Assembly (NCBI GenBank): GCA_012729015.1
Contig: JAAYDY010000046.1
Coordinates: 1-57,285, forward strand
DNA length: 57,285 nucleotides
Direction of reading: 5' to 3'
From: Phycisphaerae bacterium
Lineage (GTDB): Bacteria; Planctomycetota; Phycisphaerae; FEN-1346; JAACEH01
Shown piece by piece: positions 43,064 through 51,160 of the stretch. A program made the translations under genes and the position numbers. Position 1 is the first letter of the stretch. Every line of letters begins with the position of its first letter. The notes beneath the pieces were generated by a model that searched no databases, was not told where the DNA came from, and worked only from the letters and a program-made list of their open reading frames with translations.

Positions 43064-43392
43064 GATCCTCCGGCCCGATTCCTCCACGGGCTCGCGCCCG
43101 TGGCTACCGATGAGTCGCCCCTTGCGGGGCTCTGCTGCGCCGTATGCTCGCGGCTGTGCCGGAAACGCATGCACAAGCCATCGAATTGTCGGACAGCCTC
43201 GCCCCGTCAGGCATGGCCGTTGCCGAACGTGGCGTTGTTCTCGTTTCGTCGAGGTGCCACACGTTGTTCCTTGACTTCGTCGGGGTCTCCAACGTGTGGC
43301 TCCCTCGCAGGGCAGAGCAGGGCAGTCTGTGCGATGCTCCCAGTCAACAGGCTGCCCCAACTCCCGCAGCCTTCGCCCCCCTCGAAAGAGGA

Positions 43393-43421
43393 TTCACAAC
43401 CACCCGCCCCCGCGATACCAT
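43393..43421 (+). promoter_or_regulatory. Promoter candidate for YhcH-like gene
   Basis: TTCACA (43393-43398), 17 bases, TACCAT (43416-43421), 41 bases ahead of the GTG at 43463. Moderate match to consensus. Confidence 0.4.
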
Positions 43422-43462
43422 GTTTAAGCCGATGCTGGCTTGTCCCCTGAAAGGAAACCGCC

Positions 43463-43915
43463 GTGATTCTTGATCGCCTGGACAACTGCGACCGTTACGT
43501 GACGCTGCACCCGGCGTTTGCCGCCGCGTTCGAGTTTCTCTGCACAGCGACCGCCGAGACGCTGCGCAGCGCGCGGCACGAACTTGACGGCAAACGACTC
43601 TACGTGATCGTGGATCGCAAGGACGGCCGCACGCGCGACGGCGCGAAGCTCGAAGCCCATCGCCGCTACATCGACATTCAGTACGTCGTCGAGGGTACTG
43701 ACGAGATGGGCTGGAAAGCCCTGGCCGAGTGTCGCGACACGGAGAAGCCGTTCGACGAGGCCGCCGACATTGTCTTCTTCCGCGAGCGGCCCGAAGCGTG
43801 GGTCCGCACGCCCCCGGGGACGTTCGCCATTTTCTTCCCCGAGGACGCTCACGCGCCGCTGGGCGGCTCCGGGCCCCTGGTCAAGCTGATTGCCAAGGTC
43901 GCCATGGAGCCGTAG
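43463..43915 (+). CDS. YhcH/YjgK/YiaL family protein
   Basis: 150 residues of the DUF386 cupin-like family, associated with sialic acid, L-xylulose or uronic acid use and biofilm formation. E64 and H66 (KLEAHRRYIDIQYVVEG) and H in FFPEDAHAPLGG are the likely metal ligands. The usual length is about 150. The GTG at 43463 has AAAGGAAA upstream. It lies ahead of a serine hydrolase and transporter, suggesting a small sugar or acid catabolic group. Confidence 0.88.
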   Translation: MILDRLDNCDRYVTLHPAFAAAFEFLCTATAETLRSARHELDGKRLYVIVDRKDGRTRDGAKLEAHRRYIDIQYVVEGTDEMGWKALAECRDTEKPFDEAADIVFFRERPEAWVRTPPGTFAIFFPEDAHAPLGGSGPLVKLIAKVAMEP

Positions 43916-43943
43916 AGGCCCACCGGAGAAGCGGTGGCTCGTG

Positions 43944-43988
43944 GCACGGGCATCGTGCCCGTGCGTGGCAGGGCCATCCTGGCCCTGC
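43944..43988. repeat. Two adjacent GCA..TGC hairpins with covarying stems
   Basis: GCACGGGCA-tcg-TGCCCGTGC (43944-43964) followed by GCAGGGCCA-tcc-TGGCCCTGC (43968-43988). Both are 9-bp perfect stems of the family seen at 132-152 and 46444-46464, with compensated base changes. Confidence 0.8.
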
Positions 43989-44105
43989 AATCTGTTCGTC
44001 CACGGGCGATCCTGCACGTGGAACGCCGGGCCACGAGGTTCCGCCGCCGCGCAACAGGTGGCTCCGGAGAAGCTGACGTGATCGCGCTGTGTCGTTGTCG
44101 CTGGG

Positions 44106-45152
44106 ATGAATGGAATGAGTGAATCGCGCATCGTGTTCCCTGCCGGCCACTGGCAGGAAGCCTCCCCCGAGTCGCAGGGCCTCGACGCCCGGCGGCTTCA
44201 GGACGCCATGGGCCGCGTGGCCGCCATCGCCTCCGACCAGGGCAACCGCCAGAGCCTTGTCGTCCGCAACGGCTACCTTGTCTGGCGCGGCCCCGACATC
44301 GACTGCAAGCACACCGTCTGGTCCTGCACCAAATCGTTCATGAGCATGACGCTCGGACTCCTCGTGGACGACGGAAAGTGCCGGCTCGACGATCCTGCGG
44401 CCGACTATCTCCCGTGTCTGAAAGAGCATTACCCCACGGTGACGCTGCGACAGTTCGCCGCCTTCACGAGCGGCTACGCCGGACGCGCCGAGGAGCCCAC
44501 CGAGGCCCTGGCGCACCTCGTCTTCGAGCCCGCGCCGCCGCTCTATGCTCCCGGCGCGTTCTTCCACTACAGCCAATCGTCCGACCAGTTCGCCCGCGTG
44601 CTGACGCGCATCGCCGGCGAGCCGCTGCGCGACCTTTTCCGCCGCCGCATCGCCGACCCCGTCGGCCTCGACCCCGACGGATGGAGTTGGGGCGACTGGG
44701 GCGACATCGACGGTATCCCCGTCTGCGGCGGTTCCGGCTCCTACGAGAAGGGCATCGCGATCACCGCGCGGCAGATCGCACGTCTCGGCTGGCTCATCGC
44801 CAACGACGGCGCGTGGAACGGCCGCCAACTGCTCAGCCGCCAGTACGTTCGCGAGATGACCTCGCCGCAGGTGGCCGCCGCAGTCCCGCCATGGGATCCC
44901 AAGGCGTGGTACGTGCGGTTGCCGGGCTCCTACGGGCTCAACACCTGGATCAACGGCGTCACCCCCAACGGCCGTCGCATGTGGCCCGACGCGCCGGACG
45001 ACACCAGCGCGATTCAGGGCAACATGAACAACTTTTGTTTCGCCGTGCCCTCGTGGCGCCTTGTGCTCGTCCGCATGGGCACCGACGGCCGCATCAACAA
45101 CGATCGTTACACCGAGGTGTTCGCACTGCTTCGCAGTGCCCTGAAGGACTGA
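44106..45152 (+). CDS. Beta-lactamase family serine hydrolase
   Basis: 348 residues of the class C/esterase-type serine hydrolase fold. The SxxK motif is S73-C-T-K76 (VWSCTKSFMS). The second motif resembles Y-S-x in FFHYSQSSDQFARVL. The third (KTG-like) is not clearly seen. No signal peptide, so cytosolic. Members range from esterases to peptidases. The start may be 44106 or the next ATG (44115); no strong ribosome site. An MFS gene follows 9 bases after the stop. Confidence 0.85.
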   Translation: MNGMSESRIVFPAGHWQEASPESQGLDARRLQDAMGRVAAIASDQGNRQSLVVRNGYLVWRGPDIDCKHTVWSCTKSFMSMTLGLLVDDGKCRLDDPAADYLPCLKEHYPTVTLRQFAAFTSGYAGRAEEPTEALAHLVFEPAPPLYAPGAFFHYSQSSDQFARVLTRIAGEPLRDLFRRRIADPVGLDPDGWSWGDWGDIDGIPVCGGSGSYEKGIAITARQIARLGWLIANDGAWNGRQLLSRQYVREMTSPQVAAAVPPWDPKAWYVRLPGSYGLNTWINGVTPNGRRMWPDAPDDTSAIQGNMNNFCFAVPSWRLVLVRMGTDGRINNDRYTEVFALLRSALKD

Positions 45153-45161
45153 CCCCCCGCC

Positions 45162-46418
45162 ATGTCCCAACGCAACGACCGATTCTTCGACGGCTTCGTC
45201 TGGATTGCCATCATCCTGTTTGATGCCGTGATGATGATCAACTTCGTGGCCACCGGCTGGCTCACGGTCCAGGTGCTCGGCGGACGCCACGGCGCCCTGG
45301 CGATTGTCGGCGTCGCGTACTGGCTGACCTATGTCCCGGCCAGTCCGCTGGCGGCACGGCTCGGGGCTCGCATCGGCCTGCGGCGCGTCGCCGTGCTCGG
45401 GGCGGCCCTGCTGCCGATCACCGCGCTGCTGCTCACGCGCGCGGATTCCCTTGCCGCCGTGTTCGCCACGATGGCCCTCCTGGGCCTCGGCGGCGGCGCA
45501 TTCTGGCCCAACATCGAGGCCGAACTCTCCCGAGGCCGCCAGGGGCCGCTCCTGCGAAAACGTCTCTCCGTCTTCAATGCCATGTGGTCCGCCGGCACCA
45601 TTCTCGGCCCGCTCGTCGGGTCGCTGCTCTATCCGAGCGAACAGACCATCGCCGGCCCGGACGGACGCCAGGCCATCAACGCCGTCTTCTACGCCGGCAT
45701 CGTCCTCGGTCTGGCCACCGTCGCCTGCGCCGCCCTTTGGCGCAACCGCCTCCCGACCGCGGCCGAGGTTGCCGCCCACAGCCGCATCGAGCCGCCACAC
45801 GACCGCCGGATGCTCCGCGCCTTCCTGCGGATGAGCTTTGTCGCCAACTTCATGGCCCACCTCGTCGTGACGACCATGCGGCAGTTGTTCGAGGGACTCG
45901 CCCACGTCCAGTGGCAGGGACGCAACCCCGCCGACCGCCATTTCTGGCTCCTCGTGGCTCTCGCGACGGCCGGCACCGCCATGTTCGCCCTGCTGTTCCA
46001 CGTCCACGGATGGTCCTATCGCCTCAAACGGTTTATCGCGTTCCAGGCGATGCTCGCCGCCGGACTGCTCGCCGCCACCCTGACCGACGACCTGCCGACC
46101 GTGTTGGCCGGATTCATCGTCATCGGGCTGGCCAACTCGTTCATCTACTCGGGGAGCCTCTTCTACAGCATCGAGGGAACCGACGAGTCCACCCACATGG
46201 CCGGATGGCATGAGGCCGTGCTCGGCTCCGGCAGCATCTGCGGCCTGCTCCTGCCCGGCTACGTGCCGACGATCCTGAAGGCCCTGGGCGTCTCGCCCGA
46301 CTGGCCGCTGCTGATCCGCACGCCCTACCTGGCTGTTGCCGCGATGTTCGTCGGAGGCATCGTCCTCCAACTGGCCATCTACGCCCGCAGCCGCCGCGCG
46401 ACGGTCGCCGCACCGTAG
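45162..46418 (+). CDS. Major facilitator superfamily transporter
   Basis: 418 residues with about 12 membrane helices. The loop between helices 2 and 3 carries ARLGARIGLRRVAVLG, the MFS D/G-x-x-x-G-R-R/K pattern in altered form. The central loop (RLPTAAEVAAHSRIEPPHDR) divides the two halves. The substrate is unknown, possibly sugar or acid given the YhcH and hydrolase neighbours. It starts 9 bases after the hydrolase gene, so they are co-transcribed. Confidence 0.9.
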   Translation: MSQRNDRFFDGFVWIAIILFDAVMMINFVATGWLTVQVLGGRHGALAIVGVAYWLTYVPASPLAARLGARIGLRRVAVLGAALLPITALLLTRADSLAAVFATMALLGLGGGAFWPNIEAELSRGRQGPLLRKRLSVFNAMWSAGTILGPLVGSLLYPSEQTIAGPDGRQAINAVFYAGIVLGLATVACAALWRNRLPTAAEVAAHSRIEPPHDRRMLRAFLRMSFVANFMAHLVVTTMRQLFEGLAHVQWQGRNPADRHFWLLVALATAGTAMFALLFHVHGWSYRLKRFIAFQAMLAAGLLAATLTDDLPTVLAGFIVIGLANSFIYSGSLFYSIEGTDESTHMAGWHEAVLGSGSICGLLLPGYVPTILKALGVSPDWPLLIRTPYLAVAAMFVGGIVLQLAIYARSRRATVAAP

Positions 46419-46443
46419 CCTGCCAGTGCACCGCCGTACCGTG

Positions 46444-46489
46444 GCATGGCCATCTTGGCCATGCGTCCCACGGACATCCTGCCCGTGGG
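46444..46489. repeat. Hairpin element, GCA..TGC family (copy 4) with flank hairpin
   Basis: GCATGGCC-atctt-GGCCATGC (46444-46464) next to CCCACGG (46467-46473)/CCGTGGG (46483-46489). Same layout as the mirror-image element at 122-152. Confidence 0.7.
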
Positions 46490-46578
46490 CGAGCCACGCG
46501 CAGGGCCGAAATGCCCCTGCCGTGCGCAGCGGCACAAGGCCCGCGCCACGGGAGAAGAGACCAGGTCCCGTCGCAGCG

Positions 46579-46926
46579 CTACGCCTCGTTGACCTTGTCT
46601 TTCGGATCGTACGTCGACTTGATGAACACCGCACGCAACGGCGCGTCGGTGTCGTTGATGATGTCGTGCCGCTCGGTCGGATTCAGGCGATACGCGTCGC
46701 CGATGCGGATTGGCCGGCGCTCGTCGTTGATCACCATCGTGCCGCCCTTGCCGTCGATGAAGTAGAACGTTTCCTCGACCCGCTCGTGGAAATGCCGGCC
46801 CAGCGTCTCCCCGGGCGCGAACACGATCACGCCCCAGTCGATAATCGGCCCGCGGAACAGATACTTGACGCCCGAGCGGCCGCCGCTGCCTCGGAACTCC
46901 AGATCCTTCTCGTTCACGTGCTCCAT
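46579..46926 (-). CDS. Small cupin protein
   Basis: 115 residues, single cupin barrel with metal motif GRHFHERVEETFYFIDG (His, His, Glu) and a final histidine in NPTERHDIINDTD. It could bind a sugar, sugar-phosphate or small acid, or be an isomerase. The start at 46926 follows GAGGAG by 8 bases; an ATG at 46941 would overlap that site. Convergent with the MFS gene. Confidence 0.88.
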   Translation of the reverse strand: MEHVNEKDLEFRGSGGRSGVKYLFRGPIIDWGVIVFAPGETLGRHFHERVEETFYFIDGKGGTMVINDERRPIRIGDAYRLNPTERHDIINDTDAPLRAVFIKSTYDPKDKVNEA

Positions 46927-46992
46927 GAAGTCGCTCCTCATGACGCCGGACGGGCCGCCGCGCAGCTCCGCATGTGCTGCGCGGCGCTTCGG

Positions 46993-49449
46993 CTACTTCT
47001 TCCTGTGATTGTGGTTGTTGTTCTTTCTCTTGCCGTTGCCCGGCCGCTCGCCGTAGCTCCTGGCCTTCTCGGCGTATTCGGCCAGCCGTTGGTCCACCAG
47101 TTCGCCGATGCTCCCGCTCGTCCACGAGCCGCGCTTCGAACGCTTCCCGGCAGGCTTGCCCATGAGCAGTTCGACGCCGTCGTCCACCGTCTCGATGGCC
47201 CACAGGTGAAACCGCCCCTTGCGGACCGCCTCCAGCACGTCCTTGCGGAGTACCAGGTTCTGCACGTTCGACGCCGGCAGAATGCAGCCCTGCTTGCCCG
47301 TCAGCCCCTTGAGCTTGCACACGTCGAAGAAGCCCTCGACCTTCGAGGTCGCGCCGCCAATCGGCTGGCTGTCCCCCTTCTGGTTGATCGAGCCCGTGAC
47401 CGCGATCGACTGGTTGATCGGCACGTCCGCCAGCGCGCTCAGCAGGGCATAGTACTCCGCGCCGCTGGCGCTGTCGCCCTCCACGCCCCCATACGACTGC
47501 TCGAACGTCAGCGTCGCCGACAACGCCAGCGGCCGATCCTGGCAGAACCGCTCGCCCAGCAGCCCCGACAGAATCTCCACGCCCTTGGTGTGAATGCTTC
47601 CCGACAGGTCGGCCCGCCGCTCGATGTTGACCACGCCCGCCGACCCCAGGTGCACGTTGGCCGTCACGCGCGACGGCATCCCGAACTCGTGGTCCCCCAA
47701 CTGATACACCACCAGGCCGTTGACCTGCCCCACGCGCCGACCGCGCGCGTCGATCATCAGCGTGCCCCGCTCGACCGACTCGCGCAGCCGTTCCTCGATC
47801 AGGTTCGACCGCCGCCGCCGCGCCTCGATCGCCTTCTCCACGTGTCGCGCCGACACCGTCCGCGATTTCCCCCGCCGGGCCCAGTGGTCGCTCTCGCACA
47901 GAATGTCCGTGATCCGGACGAACTGCGTGCTCAGCTTCGAGCGGTCCTCGATCAGACGCGACGCATGGTTCGCCACCGCCGCCACCGCCCCGGCGTCCAG
48001 CGGCAGCAGCTTGTGCTCCTCGATCTGCCGCGCGATGAACATGGCCAACTGGTGCAGCGACGAGCCCGTGCGGTCCATGTCCACGGCGAACTCGGCCTTC
48101 ACCTTGAACAGGTCGTGGAAATGCTCGTCGAGCGAGAACAGCAACTGGTAGATCATCGGATTGCCGATCAGGATGACCTTCGCGCTGAAGGGGATCGGCT
48201 CCGGCCGCAGCGTCTCGCTGTAGGCGTAGCCCAGGGCCTGACCCAGATCCTCCAGACAGATTTCGCGGCTCTCGATGGCGCGCTTCAGAGCATCCCAGGC
48301 GCCAGGCCGCGTCAACACGTCGATCGCTTCGACGATCAGGTACCCGCCGTTGGCCTTGTGCGCCGCCCCGGCCTTCAGCATCGTGAAGTCCGTAATCAGC
48401 GCCCCCATCGCATAGCGCCGCTCAATCCGACCGAACAGGTTCGGATGCGTCGGGTTCGCCTCGTACACCACCGGCGCCCCGTCGTCCGGATCGTTCGTCA
48501 CGAACACGTTGACCTTGTAGCGGTTGAACGGCGCTTCCTGTTTGGCGCTCGCCGCCAGCGTCTGCGCCGACGAGGCCGACTCCTCCGAGTCGTCCTCCTC
48601 GGCGCGGAACAGCGCGTGGTTGCGCACCATGTCGTCCATCATCGCCCGAAGGTGCGCGCAGACGCGGTCCTGCCCGGCGTACCGGCCGCACAGATCCTTC
48701 AGAATCTCCTCCACCAGTTGCCGAGCCACGTCCTCGTCGATCTTCTGCATCTGGTCGCGGTGCTCGGCGTCCAGGTGCCGCAACTGGCGCATCGTCTGCT
48801 CCAGGCTGCTCTGTACCGACTCCTGCTGAAGCCGGATCGCCTCCTGACGCTCCGCCGGCAGCGCCTCGAACTGCTCCCGGCTCATCGGGTCGCCCGACGC
48901 GCTCAGCGGCACGATCCCGATCCCCAGCGCCGTCTGCTGAAGCGTCAGGCCTTTCTGACGAAGCTCCCGGTTCAGCACCGCCTGAATCTTCTCCCGCTTC
49001 TGCCGCGTACGAGACAGCACGTCGTTGCGCAGCCGGTGGTAACGCTCCCCCTCGAACGCCTTCGGCAACTGGTGACGAACCTGCGCCACCGCCTTCTCCA
49101 CGTCGTCGGCGAATTGCGGACCCCGACCCGCCGGAAGACTCAACGCCATCGGCTCGTCCGGCCGGGCGAACTGATGCACGTAGCACCAGTCGTCCGGCGG
49201 CGGTTCCTTCGGCGTCCGCTCCGCCAGAAACCGCGTGATCACGTGACGACGCCCTGTGCCCGGATACCCAGCGAGGAAAATGTTGTACCCCTGGCTCCGT
49301 ATCTCCAGCCCGAACTCCAGCGCCTCGACCGCACGATCCTGGCCGATAATCTCCCGCAACGACGCCAGCGACCGGGTGGACGCGAAGTCGAAATCCTTGC
49401 CCTGCGACAGGTCGCGCAGCTCTGCGTAGGTGAGTTTCCTGACCGCCAT
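46993..49449 (-). CDS. LonB/LonC-like ATP-dependent protease
   Basis: 818 residues of the soluble Lon-related family found in bacteria and archaea. The ATP loop reads GYPGTGRRHV, with Arg in place of the usual Walker A Lys. A helical insert (about 150-270) interrupts the AAA module. The Lon Ser-Lys dyad is S660 (EGDSASG) and K703 (GGATSKVEG), 43 residues apart as in E. coli Lon. The C-terminal tail is Lys/Asn/His-rich (GKRKNNNHNHRKK). It likely degrades unfolded proteins. AAGGAG precedes the ATG at 49449. Confidence 0.92.
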   Translation of the reverse strand: MAVRKLTYAELRDLSQGKDFDFASTRSLASLREIIGQDRAVEALEFGLEIRSQGYNIFLAGYPGTGRRHVITRFLAERTPKEPPPDDWCYVHQFARPDEPMALSLPAGRGPQFADDVEKAVAQVRHQLPKAFEGERYHRLRNDVLSRTRQKREKIQAVLNRELRQKGLTLQQTALGIGIVPLSASGDPMSREQFEALPAERQEAIRLQQESVQSSLEQTMRQLRHLDAEHRDQMQKIDEDVARQLVEEILKDLCGRYAGQDRVCAHLRAMMDDMVRNHALFRAEEDDSEESASSAQTLAASAKQEAPFNRYKVNVFVTNDPDDGAPVVYEANPTHPNLFGRIERRYAMGALITDFTMLKAGAAHKANGGYLIVEAIDVLTRPGAWDALKRAIESREICLEDLGQALGYAYSETLRPEPIPFSAKVILIGNPMIYQLLFSLDEHFHDLFKVKAEFAVDMDRTGSSLHQLAMFIARQIEEHKLLPLDAGAVAAVANHASRLIEDRSKLSTQFVRITDILCESDHWARRGKSRTVSARHVEKAIEARRRRSNLIEERLRESVERGTLMIDARGRRVGQVNGLVVYQLGDHEFGMPSRVTANVHLGSAGVVNIERRADLSGSIHTKGVEILSGLLGERFCQDRPLALSATLTFEQSYGGVEGDSASGAEYYALLSALADVPINQSIAVTGSINQKGDSQPIGGATSKVEGFFDVCKLKGLTGKQGCILPASNVQNLVLRKDVLEAVRKGRFHLWAIETVDDGVELLMGKPAGKRSKRGSWTSGSIGELVDQRLAEYAEKARSYGERPGNGKRKNNNHNHRKK

Positions 49450-49730
49450 CGGCGCATCTCCTTGGCATGAACACAGCTCAACACCGCACGCCGTTAGTGT
49501 AACGGCTCCGAGCGCCCAAGGAAAGCCCGTGTCTGGCCGTCTCGACACTCACCCCGCTTGCCTGTTGACAAGGTCCCGGGGGCCATTCCTGCCACCGCTT
49601 GCGGCGGCACTCGATTGTGCGGCCGCCGGACGGGGACAATAGCAGAGGCACGACTGCTGTATCGCGGTCGTGCCCCTGCGTCGTGACGTGCCTGAGACAT
49701 GTTGGGAGTCGAGTGGCTGCAATCAGGCAG

Positions 49731-50630
49731 TTACTTCCTTCTGCCGCGGCCGCTGCGGCGGCCGACCAGGCTGACCACGCCGAGGCCCAGCAGGCCCATG
49801 GTGGCCGGTTCCGGCACCGCGGTGTAGACGGCCTGAAGCGTGTCGCCCGCGGCGTTCCGTTGGAGCGTCCAGCCGGACCGCACGTCCGCAATGTACGCGT
49901 CGCCGGAGGCCAGGGCCAGGTTCGTGATCGAGATGCCGTTCTTCTGATCGACGATCAGGTCAAACACCGTGCCGGAGGCGACCGTGACGCCGCTGCCGAC
50001 GGCCATGTCGATCGTGGCGCCTGCGCTGAACTTGGTGTCCCTGGCCACAATGGTCGACACGCCCGTGCTTCCGACCGTGAAGCCCAGAGTTCCGCTCGAG
50101 CCGCATGCGAGGAGGTAGCTGGCACTGACCGTTGCGGCCGTGCCGATCACGTCAAGCCGTCCGAGACCGGCATCCGACCAACTTCTGACGTCGTATCCCG
50201 CGCAGAGGCTGTACGCCGAGAGCGTGCCGCCGCTGATGGTGTAGGTGGCGGCGCCGGTGGGCGAGGTGCCGATGATCACGTTCCCCGAGCCAACCGTGCC
50301 GCCCGTCTGTGTGACCGTGGCCGTGGGCGTGCCGTCGTAACCGAGGTGGAGATACCCGGTGCTGCCGCTGTTGGGGAAGAGCAACTGGCCACTGGTGATG
50401 GTGATCGTGGCCGCGCCGGTTCCTCTGGCCGCATACAGCGTATCGGCAGCCAGACTGCCTCCGACGATGTTGACGATGCCGACATTGCCGTTGCTGCCGA
50501 TCGTCACGACGCCGTCCGCCAGACTCTCTCCCTCCCCGTACGTGTACGTGCCGTTCAACGTGGTCGCGGCACTCGCCGCGGCGGCCAGGGCCAGGACAGA
50601 CAGAACAGCAATCCCGATTCTCTGTACCAT
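49731..50630 (-). CDS. PEP-CTERM autotransporter-like secreted protein
   Basis: 299 residues: signal peptide (MVQRIGIAVLSVLALAAAAS), then many Gly/Thr/Ser-rich repeats of a beta-helix style (ITSGQLLFPNSGSTGYLHLG, VTQTGGTVGSGNVIIGTSPT, YTISGGTLSAYSLC), and a C-terminal PEP-CTERM signal AVPEPATMGLLGLGVVSLVG with RRSGRGRRK. It is likely secreted, sorted by exosortase and surface-retained. The ATG at 50630 has GGGAGA upstream. Function unknown. Confidence 0.88.
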   Translation of the reverse strand: MVQRIGIAVLSVLALAAAASAATTLNGTYTYGEGESLADGVVTIGSNGNVGIVNIVGGSLAADTLYAARGTGAATITITSGQLLFPNSGSTGYLHLGYDGTPTATVTQTGGTVGSGNVIIGTSPTGAATYTISGGTLSAYSLCAGYDVRSWSDAGLGRLDVIGTAATVSASYLLACGSSGTLGFTVGSTGVSTIVARDTKFSAGATIDMAVGSGVTVASGTVFDLIVDQKNGISITNLALASGDAYIADVRSGWTLQRNAAGDTLQAVYTAVPEPATMGLLGLGVVSLVGRRSGRGRRK

Positions 50631-51057
50631 GGTGCGTCTCCCTTCAAGAGTAGTGATGGAACACCCGCAGTTTGTTCGTGCCCCAGTCCGCCTGACAGAG
50701 TTGGAGGCTCTCTTTCTGGCCGAAGGCCGCGGCACGCTTGCAGCCTCCTCATTCGGCGAGGCCGTTGCCCGCAAGATGAAAGGGGCAAACACGTTCCCGT
50801 CCGAACCACGTATAGTATGGCCCCGGAACTCGGTGGCGGCAACGCGAACGGCCGCAATGCGCCCCACGCCCTGGTGCATCCATAACACATTGTGAAAACA
50901 GTGGTTATGTCTGGTCCGGCTCGGTTCGTCCGCAATTTGCATCGGGCTGGAGAACCGATGTGAGAGGCCACCGGGCACGATTTTGGATCACATGCCGGTA
51001 TCGCGCCTTGGGGCCCGACGGCCCAAGGGCCGCCGGGAACGATAGTGAGAACGCCAC

Positions 51058-51086
51058 TTGACAGGTCGTCGCAGGAGACGTACAAG
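51058..51086 (+). promoter_or_regulatory. Promoter of the GntR/LacI-type regulator
   Basis: TTGACA (51058-51063), exactly 17 bases, TACAAG (51081-51086). The start of transcription would fall in the TTTTGGATCA repeat at 51087-51096. Confidence 0.7.
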
Positions 51087-51110
51087 TTTTGGATCAATGG
51101 TTTTGGGTCG
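51087..51110 (+). promoter_or_regulatory. Operator-like direct repeats
   Basis: TTTTGGATCA (51087-51096) and TTTTGGGTCG (51101-51110), 14 bases apart; an exact third copy lies at 50981-50990. Their position over the transcription start suggests autoregulation by the downstream regulator. Confidence 0.45.
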
Positions 51111-51160
51111 CCGGGCGAGAGCCATCAACGCGTCGGACGAATCGTCTTCGGAGGGCTGCC

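Larger units (their letters stand above)
42773..43462. repeat. 690-base gene-free block filled with hairpin elements
   Basis: In order: CATGCCTG/CAGGCATG at 42789-42810; GTAG-headed GTCGGGTC-aaca-GACCCGAC at 42819-42842; module CGAGCCTGTCCGACAATTCG at 42884-42903; GCCCCC-gca-GGGGGC at 42921-42935; CCACGGGC-gcaa-GCCCGTGG at 42948-42967; AGAGCCCC-gcca-GGGGCGACT at 42990-43010; AGTCGCCCCC-gtcc-GGGGGCTCT at 43038-43060; CCACGGGC-tcgc-GCCCGTGG at 43084-43103; AGTCGCCCC-ttgc-GGGGCTCT at 43113-43133; the inverted CGAATTGTCGGACAG module at 43182-43201. No gene is convincing. Confidence 0.8.
50631..51160. other. Divergent intergenic region with operator-like repeats
   Basis: 530 bases between the PEP-CTERM gene (minus) and the regulator (plus). 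It contains an imperfect inverted repeat CATAACAC..GTGGTTATG at 50881-50909, TTTTGGATCA at 50981-50990 and 51087-51096, the related TTTTGGGTCG at 51101-51110, and a strong promoter at 51058-51086. No gene is convincing. Confidence 0.55.

Noticed and set aside
43881..46634. A 917-residue minus-strand frame over hydrolase and MFS genes
   Set aside because: Antisense shadow of two well-supported genes.
50881..50909. Imperfect CATAACAC..GTGGTTATG as a confirmed operator
   Set aside because: Only a single copy is seen and the arms are imperfect, so it is mentioned but not called separately.
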